Shown piece after piece: positions 1 through 8,252 of a stretch of 64,000 nt of DNA. Under the pieces are notes generated by a model. It was not told the DNA's origin. It searched no databases and saw only the letters and a list, made by a program, of their open reading frames with translations. The stretch comes from Paenibacillus psychroresistens (lineage in GTDB: Bacteria > Bacillota > Bacilli > Paenibacillales > NBRC-103111). How positions within the stretch are numbered: the stretch's first letter is position 1; each line of letters starts with the position of its first letter. The translations under genes were made by a program, and so were the position numbers. The stretch covers positions 1,308,501 through 1,372,500 of the forward strand of contig NZ_CP034235.1 in assembly GCF_009728935.1 (NCBI RefSeq), in the 5' to 3' direction.

Positions 1-37
1 TCTGCTAATTGATTGTTAGAGGAGGTGTATTGAACCA

Positions 38-874
38 GTGAATCATAATTTATTTCATTATGATACAGAAACGTCAATTCCGGGTTTAGGGATTTTGCTG
101 GCCGATTACTATTGCAAGTCATATGGTTTCCAGGGTCACCGTTCCGAGGGGACGAAGGATTGGTTAATGATTTACACGGTTTCAGGTGAAGGATCCTTTC
201 GGGTTGATCGTGAAGTTCGTATTTGCAAGGAACACGATCTGGTCATTCTATCTCCAGGAATCCCGCATCATTACGTGGCTAATGAAGGGAGGGATTGGGA
301 GATTCTCTGGGTCCATTTCATTCCGTTGCCCGAATGGAACACATGGCTGCAGCTTCCAAGGACTGCCGAGGGTTTAATCTATATACACATCAATGAAGAA
401 ATAGCGGAGGAGAGATTAGAGCGAACCTTTCAGCGATTAATCCAGGATTCTCGGGGCTCGGGAAAAGCTGAACAGGAGCTGGCGAAGCTGGCGCTGGCAG
501 AAATGCTAATCCTGATTTATCAGGTAAGTGTCAAGGAAAATAGATCCGGGCTATTGGATACAAGAATCGAGAAAGCAATCCATTATTTAACAGAGCATTT
601 GGCAAACAAGCATGTTCTGGGACAGCTCGCACTTAGGGTGGAATTATCTGAATCGCGGTTTAGCCATTTGTTGAAAGAACAGACAGGAGAAAGCTTCATT
701 GAACTGCTGGTGAAACTGAGGCTTCAGCGGGCAGTTAAGCTGCTGCAGCTAACAACCAGGCAGATCAAGGAGATTGCCTTTGAGGTTGGATTTGAATCGG
801 CTTATTATTTTACCCGGAGGTTCACCAGGCAGTTCGGAATCAGCCCGAGGGAATACCGCAGGCAATTGCCATAA
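38..874 (+). CDS. AraC-family transcriptional regulator with N-terminal cupin
   Basis: A 278-aa DNA-binding regulator. Residues about 20-100 form a cupin-like ligand pocket (AraC_binding type, with a PGIPHHY stretch), and residues about 190-275 hold the double helix-turn-helix, ending in FGISPREYRR, typical of AraC proteins. The start is GTG, chosen because AGGAGGTG lies 12-18 bases upstream. Such regulators usually control an adjacent sugar-uptake or glycosidase operon. Here the sequence downstream is eroded into pseudogenes, including an LplB-type permease remnant, so its original target may be lost. The ligand cannot be read from the sequence. Confidence 0.9.
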   Translation: MNHNLFHYDTETSIPGLGILLADYYCKSYGFQGHRSEGTKDWLMIYTVSGEGSFRVDREVRICKEHDLVILSPGIPHHYVANEGRDWEILWVHFIPLPEWNTWLQLPRTAEGLIYIHINEEIAEERLERTFQRLIQDSRGSGKAEQELAKLALAEMLILIYQVSVKENRSGLLDTRIEKAIHYLTEHLANKHVLGQLALRVELSESRFSHLLKEQTGESFIELLVKLRLQRAVKLLQLTTRQIKEIAFEVGFESAYYFTRRFTRQFGISPREYRRQLP

Positions 875-878
875 TAAG

Positions 879-971
879 CTAGCAAAAATGCACTCCCAAT
901 AATATTCATCGGTTTCACCCCTAGGGCTGTTTTACAATGGCTAATATAAAGAGTGCATTTCAAAGTGCTAG
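879..971. repeat. Imperfect inverted repeat after the AraC gene
   Basis: Arms at 879-895 and 951-971 are related: both contain AAATGCACTC (second arm on the opposite strand) and end in CTAGCA. They enclose about 55 bases. The second arm overlaps the end of the sulfate-binding-protein remnant. It could be a terminator-like structure or the trace of a small mobile element; no target duplication is visible. Confidence 0.35.
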
Positions 972-1271
972 AATTGCTTGACTAGGTTGTGGAGTATTTC
1001 TCTTAACCAACTGGTCAAAAATACCGCCATCTGCAAAGTGAGCCTTCTGCAAATCGTCCCAGCCTCCAGAATGGTCATCAACAGTAAGTAAGGTAACATC
1101 AGGGAATTGCACAACAAATTGCTCTGTAACTGAAGCGAGCCTTGGCCTATAGTAGTTTTTGGTAGCTATCGTTTGCGCTTCTTCGGTATACAGGTAATTT
1201 AAGTAAGCAGCTGCTTCAGAGGTTCCATCCTTATCTGCAAACGAATCGACAACAGAAACAATCGGCTTTCA
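960..1271 (-). pseudogene. Remnant of sulfate ABC transporter substrate-binding protein (C-terminal part)
   Basis: The minus strand reads about 100 codons from KPIVSVVDSF through YLNYLYTEEAQTIATKNYYR and GGWDDLQKAHFADGGIFDQ to a TGA stop at 960. These are hallmark C-terminal motifs of the periplasmic sulfate/thiosulfate-binding protein family (Sbp/CysP), which normally has about 330-350 residues. A TGA lies in frame directly before KPIV and the N-terminal two thirds are absent, with no start codon. It is therefore a decayed fragment. No CysT, CysW or CysA partner is in the window. Confidence 0.75.
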
Positions 1272-1326
1272 AAGTATTTTGTTCTTACCTTATTTTTCTC
1301 ATTCGTCATTGTTGGGAAATTAATTT

Positions 1327-1348
1327 TGATCATTTTCAAAAATGATCA
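1327..1348. repeat. Perfect 22-base palindrome
   Basis: Arms TGATCATTTT and AAAATGATCA are separated by two bases, forming a 10-bp perfect stem. It sits between the two pseudogene fragments. No poly-T follows on the plus strand, so it may be an operator relic or a recombination junction rather than a terminator. Confidence 0.4.
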
Positions 1349-1350
1349 TA

Positions 1351-1560
1351 GACTGGCAAACGAATGGATTCATTTCTTCCATGGTGAATCGATTTCATGG
1401 TATACCGAGCCTCAACATTGGGTCAAAATCATTATATCTCCAGTATCTGGAAGGACGTCGATTATATCGTCATTATTTATCTAGCTACAATTACAGGGAT
1501 AGATGAAGAGATGCTGGAGGCAGCATCATTAGATGTAGCAACCCGCTTACAAAAGAGATC
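1351..1560 (+). pseudogene. Frameshifted remnant of LplB-type sugar ABC permease
   Basis: One frame reads NEWIHFFHGESISWYTEPQHW and a second frame continues from about 1432 as ISSIWKDVDYIVIIYLATITGIDEEMLEAASLDVA. Joined, they match the central segment of LplB/YtcP-type binding-protein-dependent permeases (TEPQHW, SSIWKDVG, the EAA region). A frameshift near 1425-1440 separates them, and both the N-terminal and C-terminal parts are missing. The AraC regulator upstream is the kind of gene that controls such permeases, so this may be the dead remainder of its operon. Confidence 0.7.
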
Positions 1561-1586
1561 CGCTATATTTTGCTTCCCAACAATCA

Positions 1587-2381
1587 CTAACGAAAATCGC
1601 GTTTTTGGTAGCCGTTATAAGTTAATTTTAACAAAGCCGCCATAATAAGAATGGATATTATTACGAAAACAAGTGAAAAGCTGTTCGCGATAAGTAAATT
1701 TTTAGCTTCAAAGTATTTGAATGGTGTGAAGTATTGTAAGAAATCGAGCTTGCTATTCAGATCAATTATCATGGATAACAGGTAAGTAACAAAGAGTACA
1801 ATGACGGTGATAGAAGGAGCGCTCTTCGGTTTTTGGGAGAGTGCTCCTATTCCTGTGCCAAGCAGCATAAAGATCAGCTGCAATATGAACATTCCCGCTA
1901 TCAGGATGAAGATATGACTGGGCTGATATACGCCTTTTCCAAAATAATTAACGAAAACGATGGAGCTGATTAGAGTTATTATATTTATAAACAATACATT
2001 CGTCAGTGCGGCTAGCAGTTTGGCAGTGATTATCGTGCTCCTAGATATGGGCTTGACGATCAAGAATTCAGAGGTGCGGTCACGTTCCTCTTTTGCTATA
2101 ACGGATGATCCAATCAAAGCTGCATGGATCGTTGCCATTAACACCAAATAGATGAATAAGAAAGCATAGTATCCATCAGCTGTAGCTAAATCAAATGGAC
2201 CCATTCCTAACAAGACTTGCAGGGACTTAGGCATTTTGGAGATGACTTCGGTCATGGATTGGCCAGATGAGGAATAAACGGCAAACTTGTTCATACCAGC
2301 TGCTACAAGTATAAGGGCGCCTATACACCAGATTATGAGTGCTTTACGATGAGCTCTGATTTCTCTCCAGAATAAATTCAT
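1587..2381 (-). CDS. ABC-2 family transporter permease
   Basis: A 264-aa integral membrane protein with about six hydrophobic segments and the large extracytoplasmic loop between TM1 and TM2 usual for ABC-2-type exporter permeases. It carries the conserved SEFLIVKPISRSTIITAKLLAA region just before TM3. It is a paralogue of the next gene upstream (SSVIAKEERDRTSEFLIVKP against TSILSKEIREKTADFLLTKP), so the exporter is probably a heterodimer. It is the last gene of the minus-strand operon tetR-ATPase-permease-permease. The substrate is unknown; drug, peptide or lipid export is usual. Confidence 0.85.
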   Translation of the reverse strand: MNLFWREIRAHRKALIIWCIGALILVAAGMNKFAVYSSSGQSMTEVISKMPKSLQVLLGMGPFDLATADGYYAFLFIYLVLMATIHAALIGSSVIAKEERDRTSEFLIVKPISRSTIITAKLLAALTNVLFINIITLISSIVFVNYFGKGVYQPSHIFILIAGMFILQLIFMLLGTGIGALSQKPKSAPSITVIVLFVTYLLSMIIDLNSKLDFLQYFTPFKYFEAKNLLIANSFSLVFVIISILIMAALLKLTYNGYQKRDFR

Positions 2382-2423
2382 AGCGATACCTTCTTTTATA
2401 TAGAATGAGAAAAACGAAGCGAT

Positions 2424-3221
2424 TTAGACCGCATGGATATCTTTTTTAAGATAAATGACATAGCTGGTAAGGAGAATAATGGCAACGAATATAACCTCAA
2501 CAAGAATATAAAAGCCTTCATAGCTAGAATGCACTCTAATGTAAGAGGTGTCGTATAGCTTAAACGGTGTTATTAATCGAATGGCTTTATCCCCAACTGC
2601 TGAACCGAAGAGCGTAATCATGAAAAAGCCAATCACCGTCCCCACTGAAATAGCAAGCACCGACCTGATTCTAGGCAGCAGCACAGAAAATAGATAGCCA
2701 ATCGAAAGGAAGATAAGCTGCACCAAAAAAGCGGTCAAAGAAATTAATAGAAAGGTACCTAATTCAAATGTAGCATCTTGAATGCTAACTGCAATAATAC
2801 TCACTATAAGCAGATACACAACTTGAGTGATCAACAAAGAAGTTATAGCGGCAAGTAGTTTAGCGGTTAAGATCTGGGTACGGCTCACCGGCTTGGTTAA
2901 AAGGAAGTCGGCTGTTTTCTCACGAATTTCCTTGGAAAGAATGGAGGTTCCTAGGTTCATAGCTTGGATCGAGCTGGCAACTAGAATGTAAGTAAAAGCA
3001 AATGTATAAAAGCCCATTAAAGTCGTAATGGTTTCAAGCGACATGCCAAGCGCATCGCGAAGCGCCACGGGATAACCAGCTAATACTTGCTTGAAATCCT
3101 CAGCATCACTTGATAAACCTGGGAACATCGCTAGAAAAAGACTTGCTATCGCAACCAAGGAACAGGTCCAGAGCAGGGTTGATTTGCGAATCGCCTTCAG
3201 CTCATGTAGAAAGATGTTCAT
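2424..3221 (-). CDS. ABC-2 family transporter permease
   Basis: A 265-aa membrane protein of the ABC-2 exporter type, with about six TM segments. It is paralogous to the downstream permease and shares the KTADFLLTKPVSRTQILTAK motif with it. Its ATG overlaps the stop of the ATPase gene by 4 bases (ATGA), so translation is coupled and the two products are likely made in equal amounts. It should form the membrane pore with the neighbouring permease, powered by the ATPase encoded just upstream. Confidence 0.86.
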   Translation of the reverse strand: MNIFLHELKAIRKSTLLWTCSLVAIASLFLAMFPGLSSDAEDFKQVLAGYPVALRDALGMSLETITTLMGFYTFAFTYILVASSIQAMNLGTSILSKEIREKTADFLLTKPVSRTQILTAKLLAAITSLLITQVVYLLIVSIIAVSIQDATFELGTFLLISLTAFLVQLIFLSIGYLFSVLLPRIRSVLAISVGTVIGFFMITLFGSAVGDKAIRLITPFKLYDTSYIRVHSSYEGFYILVEVIFVAIILLTSYVIYLKKDIHAV

Positions 3222-4111
3222 ACGGACACATCCTCTTTTTCATAATAGTGCATGAAGATTTCTTCTAGATCAGGCTCCTCGATCCAAAGATTGGACAGGT
3301 TGAGACCAGCTAGCTTCTGCATAATTAGATTGATATTCCCTTTGAACAGAAACTGGGTGTGGTTCTCAGTAACCTCTAGCTTGCTGATACCTTCTAGAGC
3401 CCAGTAATCATGGCTAATTGTATCTATGGCCTCCAGCTTGAATTTTTTGTAGGTGTTTTCCTGCAGGGTACTGATTTTTTCCAGCTTAATTAACTTACCC
3501 TCTTTAATGATCGCAACACGATTGCAAAGCCTTTGAACCTCGCTCAGAATATGGGACGAAAAGAAGATAGTTGTCCCCTTCTTATTCTCCTCTTGCAAGA
3601 GATCAAAGAACCTCATCTGCATCAATGGATCTAGACCACTCGTGGGTTCATCGAGAATAACCAGCTTTGGTTCATGCTGGAGACCTTGAATGATTCCGAC
3701 CTTCTTTTTATTGCCAAAGCTAAGATCATCAATTTTTTTATGCGGATCAATTTCCAACAGAGCAATGAGTTCCTTCATTCGCTTGGTGCAATCCTTCTTA
3801 TAAAAGCTTGCTGAATACTTCAGTAAATCAATCACGCGCATGTTGTCATAGTAAAAAACCTCAGAAGGCAAATACCCAATTTCCTTCTTAATCTCCGTTG
3901 CATGCTTTATATGATCCATTCCAAAAATCTTCGCACTGCCGCTTGTCGGGTAAATCAGCGATAACAAGGTACGAATCGTAGTTGACTTGCCTGCACCGTT
4001 AGGTCCAATAAAGCCGAAAATTTCGCCTTGCTCCACATTAAAGCTTACATCGGAGATACCTCTTGCTTGCCCATAAGATTTGGTTAGCTGATTGATTTCG
4101 ATCACATTCAT
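3218..4111 (-). CDS. ABC transporter ATP-binding protein (exporter type)
   Basis: A 297-aa nucleotide-binding subunit. It has Walker A GPNGAGKST, an altered signature LSFGNKKKVG in place of LSGGQ, Walker B LVILDEPTSGLDP and a switch histidine in FSSHIL. The C-terminal extension of about 90 residues is typical of CcmA/BcrA-like exporters. I place the start at MNVIEINQLTKSYG because GGAG lies nine bases before that ATG. The longer upstream frame overlaps the tetR stop and lacks a ribosome binding site. The start lies 16 bases after tetR and the gene is coupled to the first permease. Confidence 0.9.
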   Translation of the reverse strand: MNVIEINQLTKSYGQARGISDVSFNVEQGEIFGFIGPNGAGKSTTIRTLLSLIYPTSGSAKIFGMDHIKHATEIKKEIGYLPSEVFYYDNMRVIDLLKYSASFYKKDCTKRMKELIALLEIDPHKKIDDLSFGNKKKVGIIQGLQHEPKLVILDEPTSGLDPLMQMRFFDLLQEENKKGTTIFFSSHILSEVQRLCNRVAIIKEGKLIKLEKISTLQENTYKKFKLEAIDTISHDYWALEGISKLEVTENHTQFLFKGNINLIMQKLAGLNLSNLWIEEPDLEEIFMHYYEKEDVSV

Positions 4112-4127
4112 CGTATTCATCTCCATT

Positions 4128-4751
4128 TTATTTATAAAAGCTGGTTTTAAAAAATTCAATGTAGGCTGCAGCTTCAGCAAAAAAACTCTCATAATTAATC
4201 GGGACCCCGGGAGTAAGCTTCGCTTTTTTCAAAGCATCTCTATTATAGCCTTCGAAAGTCCACATCATAATTTGGATGATCCTTGTGATATCGACTCCAT
4301 CTTTGAAAAGGGACAGATCAATTCCTTTAAAAAGCTTGCCAAGATTGCTGTCAATCAGCTGTTGTTTGCGCTGCTCCAATTCGTCGCTTACCACTTTCGA
4401 TGTATCTATATAGGCAACTTCAAGGAAATGAAACATATCAGGGAACTGCTGTAAAATTTCAAGCTTAAGTCGGGATATTTGACGAAGTCTGGCGAAAAAA
4501 TCGGGTTCAGTGGCATCGAATTTTTGGTAAAAATCATTCAAGATCAGCTCTGAGCCATAATCGTAAGCAAATAGAAACAGCTGCTGTTTATTCTTGAAAT
4601 AATGGAACAATAAGCCTTTAGCAATTTCTGCTTCTTTGACAATTTCATTGGTAGAGGCATTATCGAAGCCTTTTTGGGCAAATTCCTTCATCGCTGCATT
4701 GATAATACGAGTTTGTTTATCTGGATTTAAGTTGAGGAATTTGGCAAACAT
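4128..4751 (-). CDS. TetR/AcrR-family repressor of the adjacent ABC exporter
   Basis: A 207-aa regulator. An N-terminal TetR helix-turn-helix (about residues 10-55, IINAAMKEFAQKGFDNAST followed by IAKGLLFHYFKNKQQLF) is followed by an all-helical ligand and dimer domain. It is the first gene of the minus-strand exporter operon. Two copies of a 17-bp palindrome overlap the promoter directly upstream, which strongly suggests autorepression relieved by an exported ligand. The ligand is not predictable. Confidence 0.92.
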   Translation of the reverse strand: MFAKFLNLNPDKQTRIINAAMKEFAQKGFDNASTNEIVKEAEIAKGLLFHYFKNKQQLFLFAYDYGSELILNDFYQKFDATEPDFFARLRQISRLKLEILQQFPDMFHFLEVAYIDTSKVVSDELEQRKQQLIDSNLGKLFKGIDLSLFKDGVDITRIIQIMMWTFEGYNRDALKKAKLTPGVPINYESFFAEAAAYIEFFKTSFYK

Positions 4752-4789
4752 GGAAGCAGCCTTCTTTCAGTAATGAGGTCATTTAATTA

Positions 4790-4839
4790 TTGACCAATGT
4801 GGTCAAAATAAATATAACACCATTGACCAATCTGGTCAA
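4790..4839 (-). promoter_or_regulatory. TetR-operon promoter with two operator palindromes
   Basis: Two 17-bp sites, 4790-4806 and 4823-4839, fit TTGACCANNNTGGTCAA exactly and differ only in the middle bases. Their centres are 33 bp apart, about three helical turns. On the minus strand a promoter reads TTGACC (4834-4839), 17-bp spacer, TATATT (4811-4816). One operator covers the -35 box and the other lies just past the -10, an ideal layout for repression by the TetR protein. Confidence 0.85.
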
Positions 4840-4977
4840 ACTTCTGAGTTAACTTTTTTCTAAAGATAATCCATGTATTTCGTATGGATGATCTATTCTC
4901 TTCAAACGATTATTTGTTTAGTATAAGGGTATGATTATTCCGGGTAATCAAAGCAAGCAAGAATTTCTCTTAATAAA

Positions 4978-4992
4978 ATGAAAACGTTTTAT
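4978..4992 (+). promoter_or_regulatory. Possible CcpA (cre) site before the sugar-binding lipoprotein
   Basis: ATGAAAACGTTTTAT matches the catabolite response element consensus WTGNAANCGNWNNCW at all but the penultimate position and contains the palindrome AAAACGTTTT. It lies about 20-40 bases before the likely start of the sugar importer operon, which would fit carbon catabolite repression. Single-site evidence only. Confidence 0.4.
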
Positions 4993-5010
4993 ATAATGGA
5001 TAAGGGGCGA

Positions 5011-6393
5011 ATGATCACGATGATTACTAAAAAATTACTTTCTGGATTTATCTCCGGTCTATTGGTTATATCTTTACTAGCAGGCTGTAGTAAAAAGGCA
5101 GAAACAACAGAAGCAACAAAAGCACCTGAAGCAACAACGGCAGCCGATGCCAGTACTCCAGCCGCAACACCAGCACCAACAGAAGCACAAACATCAGCAC
5201 CAGCTGAAAAAGTAACACTTACTCTACTGGCTAACCAAGATTGGGCGAATAATCCGATTGTTAAGAAGGCTTGGGCTTTATATCAAGAAAAAACAGGCAA
5301 TAAATTAGATATTCAAGGTGTGCCCATCGATAGCTGGGAGAAAGTAATGAAAACTAAATTCGCCACAGGCGAGATGACGGATATTGTCATGTATTACGGC
5401 GGCTATCAGCTGTCTGCCATTCAACCTGATAAGAATTTTGTGGATATGAGTGCAGAGCCCTGGGTTGGAGATTTGAAGGATTTTGTACTGCCTCAGGTGA
5501 AGGTGAAAGATAAGGTTTTTGGACTACCGCTGTGGGAAGGCTCAGTAAGTGGAATGCTTTACAACAAAGAAATTTTTGCTAAATATAATATTGCAGTCCC
5601 AACTACTCAAGAAGAATTTTTAGCAGCCTGTGAAACGTTGAAGAAGAATGGTATAGCACCGATCTATATGGCTTTCAAAGATACTTGGCCGCTGCTCCCC
5701 CAATTCGGTTTGGATCCTGTATTTAAAAAAGATCCAACTCTTTTGGATAAATTGAATACCAATCAAGCCAAATTTGGTGATGTCAAAGAATTAAAAGATT
5801 TAGTAGCTTGGTATAAAATGCTTGCAGACAAGGGCTATCTAGGAGAGAAATTCTCCACAAATACATGGGATGGCCAACCGGCAGCTATCTCGAGTGGAAA
5901 GTATGCCATGGTTTATGCTTGGGATACTTACATTGAGTCTGATCTTGAGAAAAAAGAACCAGGTATCTCAGCTAAAATTGGTCTGATGCCTATGTTCTTG
6001 GGCGTGAATAACGAAGGTACTTATGAAGGACCAAATGCGATTGCGACTTATGTGAATAAGAATAGCAAGCATGTCGAGCAAGCCAAGGAATTCATTAAAT
6101 TCCTTGCACAAACGGAGAATTTGAACGAAATCTATAAAGACCAGAAAACACAAACCTATTTCAATAGTGTGACTACAAATGCGCCAACCCCACAATATTT
6201 AGCAGCCAAGGATTCCGTAGATAAATTAATTAATGCCTCGGTACAGCAGAATATTATCGGTTATAGCCAGGTTGAAGTTGTAAAGCCGTTGCAGGATCTG
6301 ATGCTAGGCGGCAAAACGGTGGACGAAGCTATTAAAGCAATGGACGATGAACGGATCAAATCGGCAAAAGCGCAAAAAATTGCTGGGTTCTAA
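5011..6393 (+). CDS. Carbohydrate ABC transporter substrate-binding lipoprotein
   Basis: About 457-460 aa, family 1 extracellular solute-binding protein (MalE/YesO-like). A hydrophobic signal peptide ends in the lipobox LLAG-C, followed by a Thr/Ala/Pro-rich linker of about 40 residues and the two-lobed binding domain (LTLLANQDWANNP, AWDTYIESDLEKK, ANAIATYVNKNSK-type motifs). The start is uncertain: ATG at 5011 or 5020, both near AAGGGG; a longer frame from 4978 would include the cre-like site. It precedes two permeases and a YesM/YesN pair, so it likely captures an oligosaccharide for that importer. The exact sugar is unknown. No ATPase is encoded here, so a shared MsmX-like ATPase elsewhere is likely. 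Confidence 0.88.
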   Translation: MITMITKKLLSGFISGLLVISLLAGCSKKAETTEATKAPEATTAADASTPAATPAPTEAQTSAPAEKVTLTLLANQDWANNPIVKKAWALYQEKTGNKLDIQGVPIDSWEKVMKTKFATGEMTDIVMYYGGYQLSAIQPDKNFVDMSAEPWVGDLKDFVLPQVKVKDKVFGLPLWEGSVSGMLYNKEIFAKYNIAVPTTQEEFLAACETLKKNGIAPIYMAFKDTWPLLPQFGLDPVFKKDPTLLDKLNTNQAKFGDVKELKDLVAWYKMLADKGYLGEKFSTNTWDGQPAAISSGKYAMVYAWDTYIESDLEKKEPGISAKIGLMPMFLGVNNEGTYEGPNAIATYVNKNSKHVEQAKEFIKFLAQTENLNEIYKDQKTQTYFNSVTTNAPTPQYLAAKDSVDKLINASVQQNIIGYSQVEVVKPLQDLMLGGKTVDEAIKAMDDERIKSAKAQKIAGF

Positions 6394-6421
6394 TCAAATA
6401 TGAAATGATTAAATAAAACAG

Positions 6422-6452
6422 GCAGATGGCCCTTATTAGAGGGCCTTCCTGC
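6422..6452 (+). promoter_or_regulatory. Intercistronic stem-loop after the binding-protein gene
   Basis: GCAG/CTGC outer and GGCCC/GGGCC inner arms form a hairpin with no following T-run. Such loops commonly protect the upstream mRNA and allow the binding protein to be made in excess over the permeases. Confidence 0.55.
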
Positions 6453-6499
6453 TATAAAGAGACTTTCCAACACAAGTCATAAACATATAGGTGATTAGA

Positions 6500-7372
6500 A
6501 TGAAGCTTACTAAAATTTACCCGCAGTATTTAACCTTACTGCCGATTGCTGTATTTATGCTATTTTTTATTATACCTTCGATGGTGAGCTTTTATTATGC
6601 TTTTACGGATTGGAATCCATTTATCGAAGGCATTCATTGGGTTGGCTTTGATAATTTCAAAGAGATTTTACAGAACGAATCACTAGGTGGGGCTGCTAAG
6701 AATACGATTAGCTTTACAGTCATCACGACAATTATGAAGAATGGTCTAGGCTTGGTTATAGCGATCATTCTCAATCAGCAGCTTAAATCACAAAATTTAC
6801 TGCGCACGGTTTATTTCATGCCGATTATCTTATCTGCTCTAGTGGTAGGTTTGCTTTTTAATGCAATATTCGACGCTCAAGGCGGGGTCATTCATCGCTT
6901 AGCCGTAGATATGGGGCTGGGCAAGTGGGAGCCAGAGTGGTTAGGTCGTCGATTACCTGCTTTATTCGTCATCAATTTAGCGGAAATTTGGCGCTCAACG
7001 GGGTATGCGGTTGTTATTTTATTGGCTGGCTTGCAGGTCATTCCTAAGGATTACTATGAAGCAGCGATGATCGACGGTGCAAGTGCTTGGCAAAGATTCA
7101 AAAGTGTCACAATTCCGCTATTGATGCCAGCCATTCATATTAATATTCTGTTAAGTATTATTTATGGTTTACGTGTATTCGATATAGTTTACATTCTAAC
7201 AGGTGGGGGACCAGGGCATGATACAGAAACCTTCAGCACTTTAATACTCAATGAATTCGCGCAGGATAGATACGCTCAATCCACCGCGATTAATCTTATA
7301 TTCTGTATTCTATTGGTTGTGATTGCTTTCTCTTATCAAAAAATGGCTAGCAAAACAGAGGTGGAATTATGA
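6500..7372 (+). CDS. Sugar ABC transporter permease (MalF/UgpA type)
   Basis: A 290-aa inner-membrane permease with six predicted TM helices. The EAA loop is present (YYEAAMIDGASAWQRFKSVTIPLLMPA), where the ATPase docks. I place the start at ATG 6500, with AGGTGAT five bases upstream; a GTG nine bases earlier in frame overlaps that ribosome binding site. The gene overlaps the next permease by four bases. It pairs with that permease to form the channel for the sugar delivered by the upstream lipoprotein. Confidence 0.9.
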   Translation: MKLTKIYPQYLTLLPIAVFMLFFIIPSMVSFYYAFTDWNPFIEGIHWVGFDNFKEILQNESLGGAAKNTISFTVITTIMKNGLGLVIAIILNQQLKSQNLLRTVYFMPIILSALVVGLLFNAIFDAQGGVIHRLAVDMGLGKWEPEWLGRRLPALFVINLAEIWRSTGYAVVILLAGLQVIPKDYYEAAMIDGASAWQRFKSVTIPLLMPAIHINILLSIIYGLRVFDIVYILTGGGPGHDTETFSTLILNEFAQDRYAQSTAINLIFCILLVVIAFSYQKMASKTEVEL

Positions 7373-8190
7373 CAACTAATCGCAAATATCCGCTGTTATG
7401 GGAAATTGTTTTATGGATAGGAAGCTTGGTCATTTTTTATCCGCTTGCCATGGTAGTGATGACCTCATTCAAAACAGAGGATGAAGCCGATCAATTGAGC
7501 GTTAACTTACCAAGCGCCTTTCATTTCGAAAACTATAAAACGGTTTTTGTGCAGGGGAAAATGTTTCGAGCGCTGCTTAATAGCGTAGGTATTACGGGAT
7601 TCTCTGTACTGTTTATTGTGGTGCTTAGTGCCATACTAAGCTTTGTCATCATGCGTAATCGCAGCAAGCTGAATCGAGCGATTTATAAGCTGGTGACATT
7701 AGGTTTGATTGCTCCTTTTGCTGCGCTGCCAACAGTGAAAACCTTGCAATATATGCATATTTACGGAACGTATATTTCAGTAATACTAGTGTATACGGCA
7801 CTTTTCATGGCCTTCGCCACGATGCTGTTTAGCAGCTTTATGCTTTCAGTACCCAGAGAACTGGATGAGGCGGGAGTTGTCGATGGCTGTATCGGATTTT
7901 CTCTATTTTATAAAATTATCTTGCCGTTATTGCTGCCGATCACGGTAACAGTCTCTATTTTAAACTTTATGTGGGTGTGGAACGAGTTCTATTATCCCTT
8001 GTTTTTAGTCAATAAATCCGCGATGTGGACACTGCCTTTAACGGTTTACAACTTTTTTGGATTGTTTAGCCGCAGCTGGAATTTGGTTTCCGCCAATATG
8101 GTCATTGTGTCTATGCCTGTTGTGATTGCCTATTTGTTTGCGCAAAAATATATTGTTTCCGGAATGACAGCCGGTGCCGTAAAAGGTTAA
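7369..8190 (+). CDS. Sugar ABC transporter permease (MalG/UgpE type)
   Basis: A 273-aa permease with six predicted TM helices and the EAA motif ELDEAGVVDGCIGFSLFYKI followed by ILPLLLP. It begins inside the stop of the preceding permease gene (ATGA overlap), so the two are translationally coupled. Together with the MalF-like partner it forms the transmembrane part of the carbohydrate importer. It is followed after 62 bases by the sensor kinase gene. Confidence 0.9.
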   Translation: MTTNRKYPLLWEIVLWIGSLVIFYPLAMVVMTSFKTEDEADQLSVNLPSAFHFENYKTVFVQGKMFRALLNSVGITGFSVLFIVVLSAILSFVIMRNRSKLNRAIYKLVTLGLIAPFAALPTVKTLQYMHIYGTYISVILVYTALFMAFATMLFSSFMLSVPRELDEAGVVDGCIGFSLFYKIILPLLLPITVTVSILNFMWVWNEFYYPLFLVNKSAMWTLPLTVYNFFGLFSRSWNLVSANMVIVSMPVVIAYLFAQKYIVSGMTAGAVKG

Positions 8191-8252
8191 GCTGCAAATG
8201 GATATGGTATACTGTAGCTATTCAAAAGGCTGCTGATTATTGAGGTGAGAGC

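Noticed and set aside
1397..1645. An intact 82-residue protein
   Set aside because: It is only part of an LplB-type permease, with a frameshift upstream and unrelated residues after about 1560.
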